A stretch of DNA of 26,529 nt from contig CAZVXI010000031.1 of assembly GCA_964631295.1 (NCBI GenBank), forward strand, positions 1 to 26,529, given 5' to 3'. This stretch comes from CAZVXI01 sp964631295. Lineage in GTDB: Bacteria; Planctomycetota; Phycisphaerae; Phycisphaerales; SM1A02. A program made the position numbers and the translations under genes. Under the pieces are notes generated by a model. The model saw nothing but the letters and a program-made list of their open reading frames with translations. It was not told where the DNA came from and searched no databases. Below, in pieces: positions 25,461 to 26,529 of this stretch (positions within the stretch are counted from its first letter, which is position 1; every line of letters starts with the position of its first letter).

Positions 25461-25508
25461 CGCCAGAGGGTACCACGAACCACGCAATCACGCACGCACG
25501 ACGGCGCA

Positions 25509-26529
25509 TCACCCGCCCGCTCCTGCACTCGGCGTGGCCAACTCGTCGGTGGCATCACGATCGAACTGCCAGAACACCGGCACGTTCTCGATCAGCACCG
25601 GCTTGCCCCAGATGGACAACATGTCGACCGTGCCTTCAGCAATCTCAGCGCTTGGTTCGAGTCGAACATCCACTTCCGTCGCGTCGAAGGTACCGTCACC
25701 CTTGAGGTCTTCAAGCGTCGCGTACACGGCAAAGCCGCCCGGCGTGTTGACGCGACCTGTCACACCGAACGGAAAGCGCCACTCACGGTCGCCGTCCACC
25801 AGGACAACCTCAAACGCGACATCGATCGGCAGCGATCGAAAATCAAACGAACCCTGAATGTTCGGTCGTTGCGGGTCTGTAACAGAGAACTTGTCGATTT
25901 GAATCGCGTTCGCGACTTGCCCGCGCCAGTAGTCGAGGTCATTCATGTGCACGATGGCATTGTCGCCTGCACGAATGTCGATATCGACTCGCTCACGCTG
26001 AACGAAGCTGGTTGTTGCGCCGCCGATGTCGACCGAGACCTCCATCGCGAAATCGATCGTGTGCGCGCCAATCGGCAGGTCCTGCGCAAAGCCAGTCGTC
26101 ATCGTGGAGCCGGGATTGTTATTGGTGCGCACAGTCGTACTCATGAAGCTGCGATCGGATAACTCACCGGTCTCACCTGGCGCAACGAACTGTGGCTGAG
26201 AGATGCGGAGCGGATACCCGCCGGCTGACCCATACCGGATGGGCGCGAGGTCGAAGCGGATCGGCACACGATGCCCCTTGCGAACCACCTGTCGTATCGT
26301 GATCGGCACTGCCACGCCCTGCTTGACATATTGCTGCCACAGGTCATCCGTCAACTGATTGTTCGCGCGTGCTGCCTCGATCATGTCGCCGTAGGCGGGC
26401 AGCCACTGTCGCGCCCAATCTTTCTGAACCACCAGCAGGCTGCGTGCAAGCGCTTCGACGGAGCCGCGATCGAGTTCATTATTCTGCAGGCGTGCTGCCA
26501 GTTCCGCCACCGAAGCGCTCGCGAGCGTT
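25509..26529 (-). CDS. Uncharacterised protein, N-terminus beyond the window
   Basis: The C-terminal 340 or so residues of a larger protein: the frame is open to the window edge and the in-frame GTG at 26510 is not a convincing start. The first visible part ('LAARLQNNELDRGSVEALAR', 'WLPAYGDMIEAARANNQLTD') is helical. The rest is beta-rich, with 'VPIRFDLAPIRYGSAGGYP', 'IGAHTIDFAMEVSVD' and 'REWRFPFGVTGRV', like tandem beta-sandwich domains. Planctomycete relatives I recall often begin with a zinc ribbon of the CPxCGYDL kind, so the missing end may hold one; that is an inference. No catalytic motif is visible. It is the first gene of the minus-strand block seen here. Confidence 0.75.
   Translation of the reverse strand, partial: TLASASVAELAARLQNNELDRGSVEALARSLLVVQKDWARQWLPAYGDMIEAARANNQLTDDLWQQYVKQGVAVPITIRQVVRKGHRVPIRFDLAPIRYGSAGGYPLRISQPQFVAPGETGELSDRSFMSTTVRTNNNPGSTMTTGFAQDLPIGAHTIDFAMEVSVDIGGATTSFVQRERVDIDIRAGDNAIVHMNDLDYWRGQVANAIQIDKFSVTDPQRPNIQGSFDFRSLPIDVAFEVVLVDGDREWRFPFGVTGRVNTPGGFAVYATLEDLKGDGTFDATEVDVRLEPSAEIAEGTVDMLSIWGKPVLIENVPVFWQFDRDATDELATPSAGAGG

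Noticed and set aside
23759..26162. Two long plus-strand frames (458 and 498 codons) opposite the sigma factor, ispF and the last gene
   Set aside because: They overlap each other and are antisense to well-supported genes.

Overview
The window looks like chromosomal sequence from a planctomycete, most likely of the Phycisphaerae. The reasons are: GC-rich coding DNA (by eye); a secreted protein ending in two dockerin-like calcium repeats of the 'LLxVLSxWG' kind common in that class; a membrane protein with a 'CPRCGYDLR...CPECG' zinc ribbon; many genes without a clear Shine-Dalgarno site; and an ordinary set of housekeeping genes. This placement is an inference from motifs. There is no rRNA gene in the window to confirm it. 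I saw no tRNA, rRNA, CRISPR array, transposase or integrase.

Layout. Bases 1-10420 are mostly plus strand: the 3' part of alaS (alanyl-tRNA synthetase, cut by the window edge), a small uncharacterised protein, a convergent minus-strand lipoprotein, a zinc-ribbon membrane protein, ftsK (DNA translocase), an rmuC homologue, and a secreted PQQ-type sugar dehydrogenase with its own good sigma-70-like promoter. Bases 10488-14414 are minus strand: an outer-membrane TolC-like lipoprotein followed by a HlyD/MacA-like periplasmic adaptor with a C-terminal EF-hand. These are two parts of a tripartite exporter, with no inner-membrane pump beside them. A divergent plus-strand GH35-like protein (14744-17527) follows; both of its expected catalytic glutamates appear to be replaced. 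Bases 17561-26529 are a continuous minus-strand block. In transcription order it holds a truncated uncharacterised gene, ispF, an ECF-type sigma factor with a small membrane protein, a (p)ppGpp-hydrolase-like HD protein coupled to a short-chain dehydrogenase, a receiver-GAF protein, upp, a Fic protein, an 85-residue unknown protein and a solo DNA methyltransferase.

How the genes may work together. alaS, ftsK, rmuC, ispF and upp are core functions. The sigma factor and its overlapping membrane-protein partner form a likely regulatory pair. The HD hydrolase and SDR share an ATGA overlap and are probably translated together. The Fic / 85-aa / methyltransferase run, with a TGATG junction between the first two, is the best candidate for a little-described functional module, but nothing in the sequence proves a joint function. 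Other points worth a second look are a roughly 75-residue lower-GC insertion inside AlaRS, the apparent GH35 pseudoenzyme, the EF-hand on an efflux adaptor, a receiver domain lacking most of its signalling residues, and several dyad elements upstream of genes.
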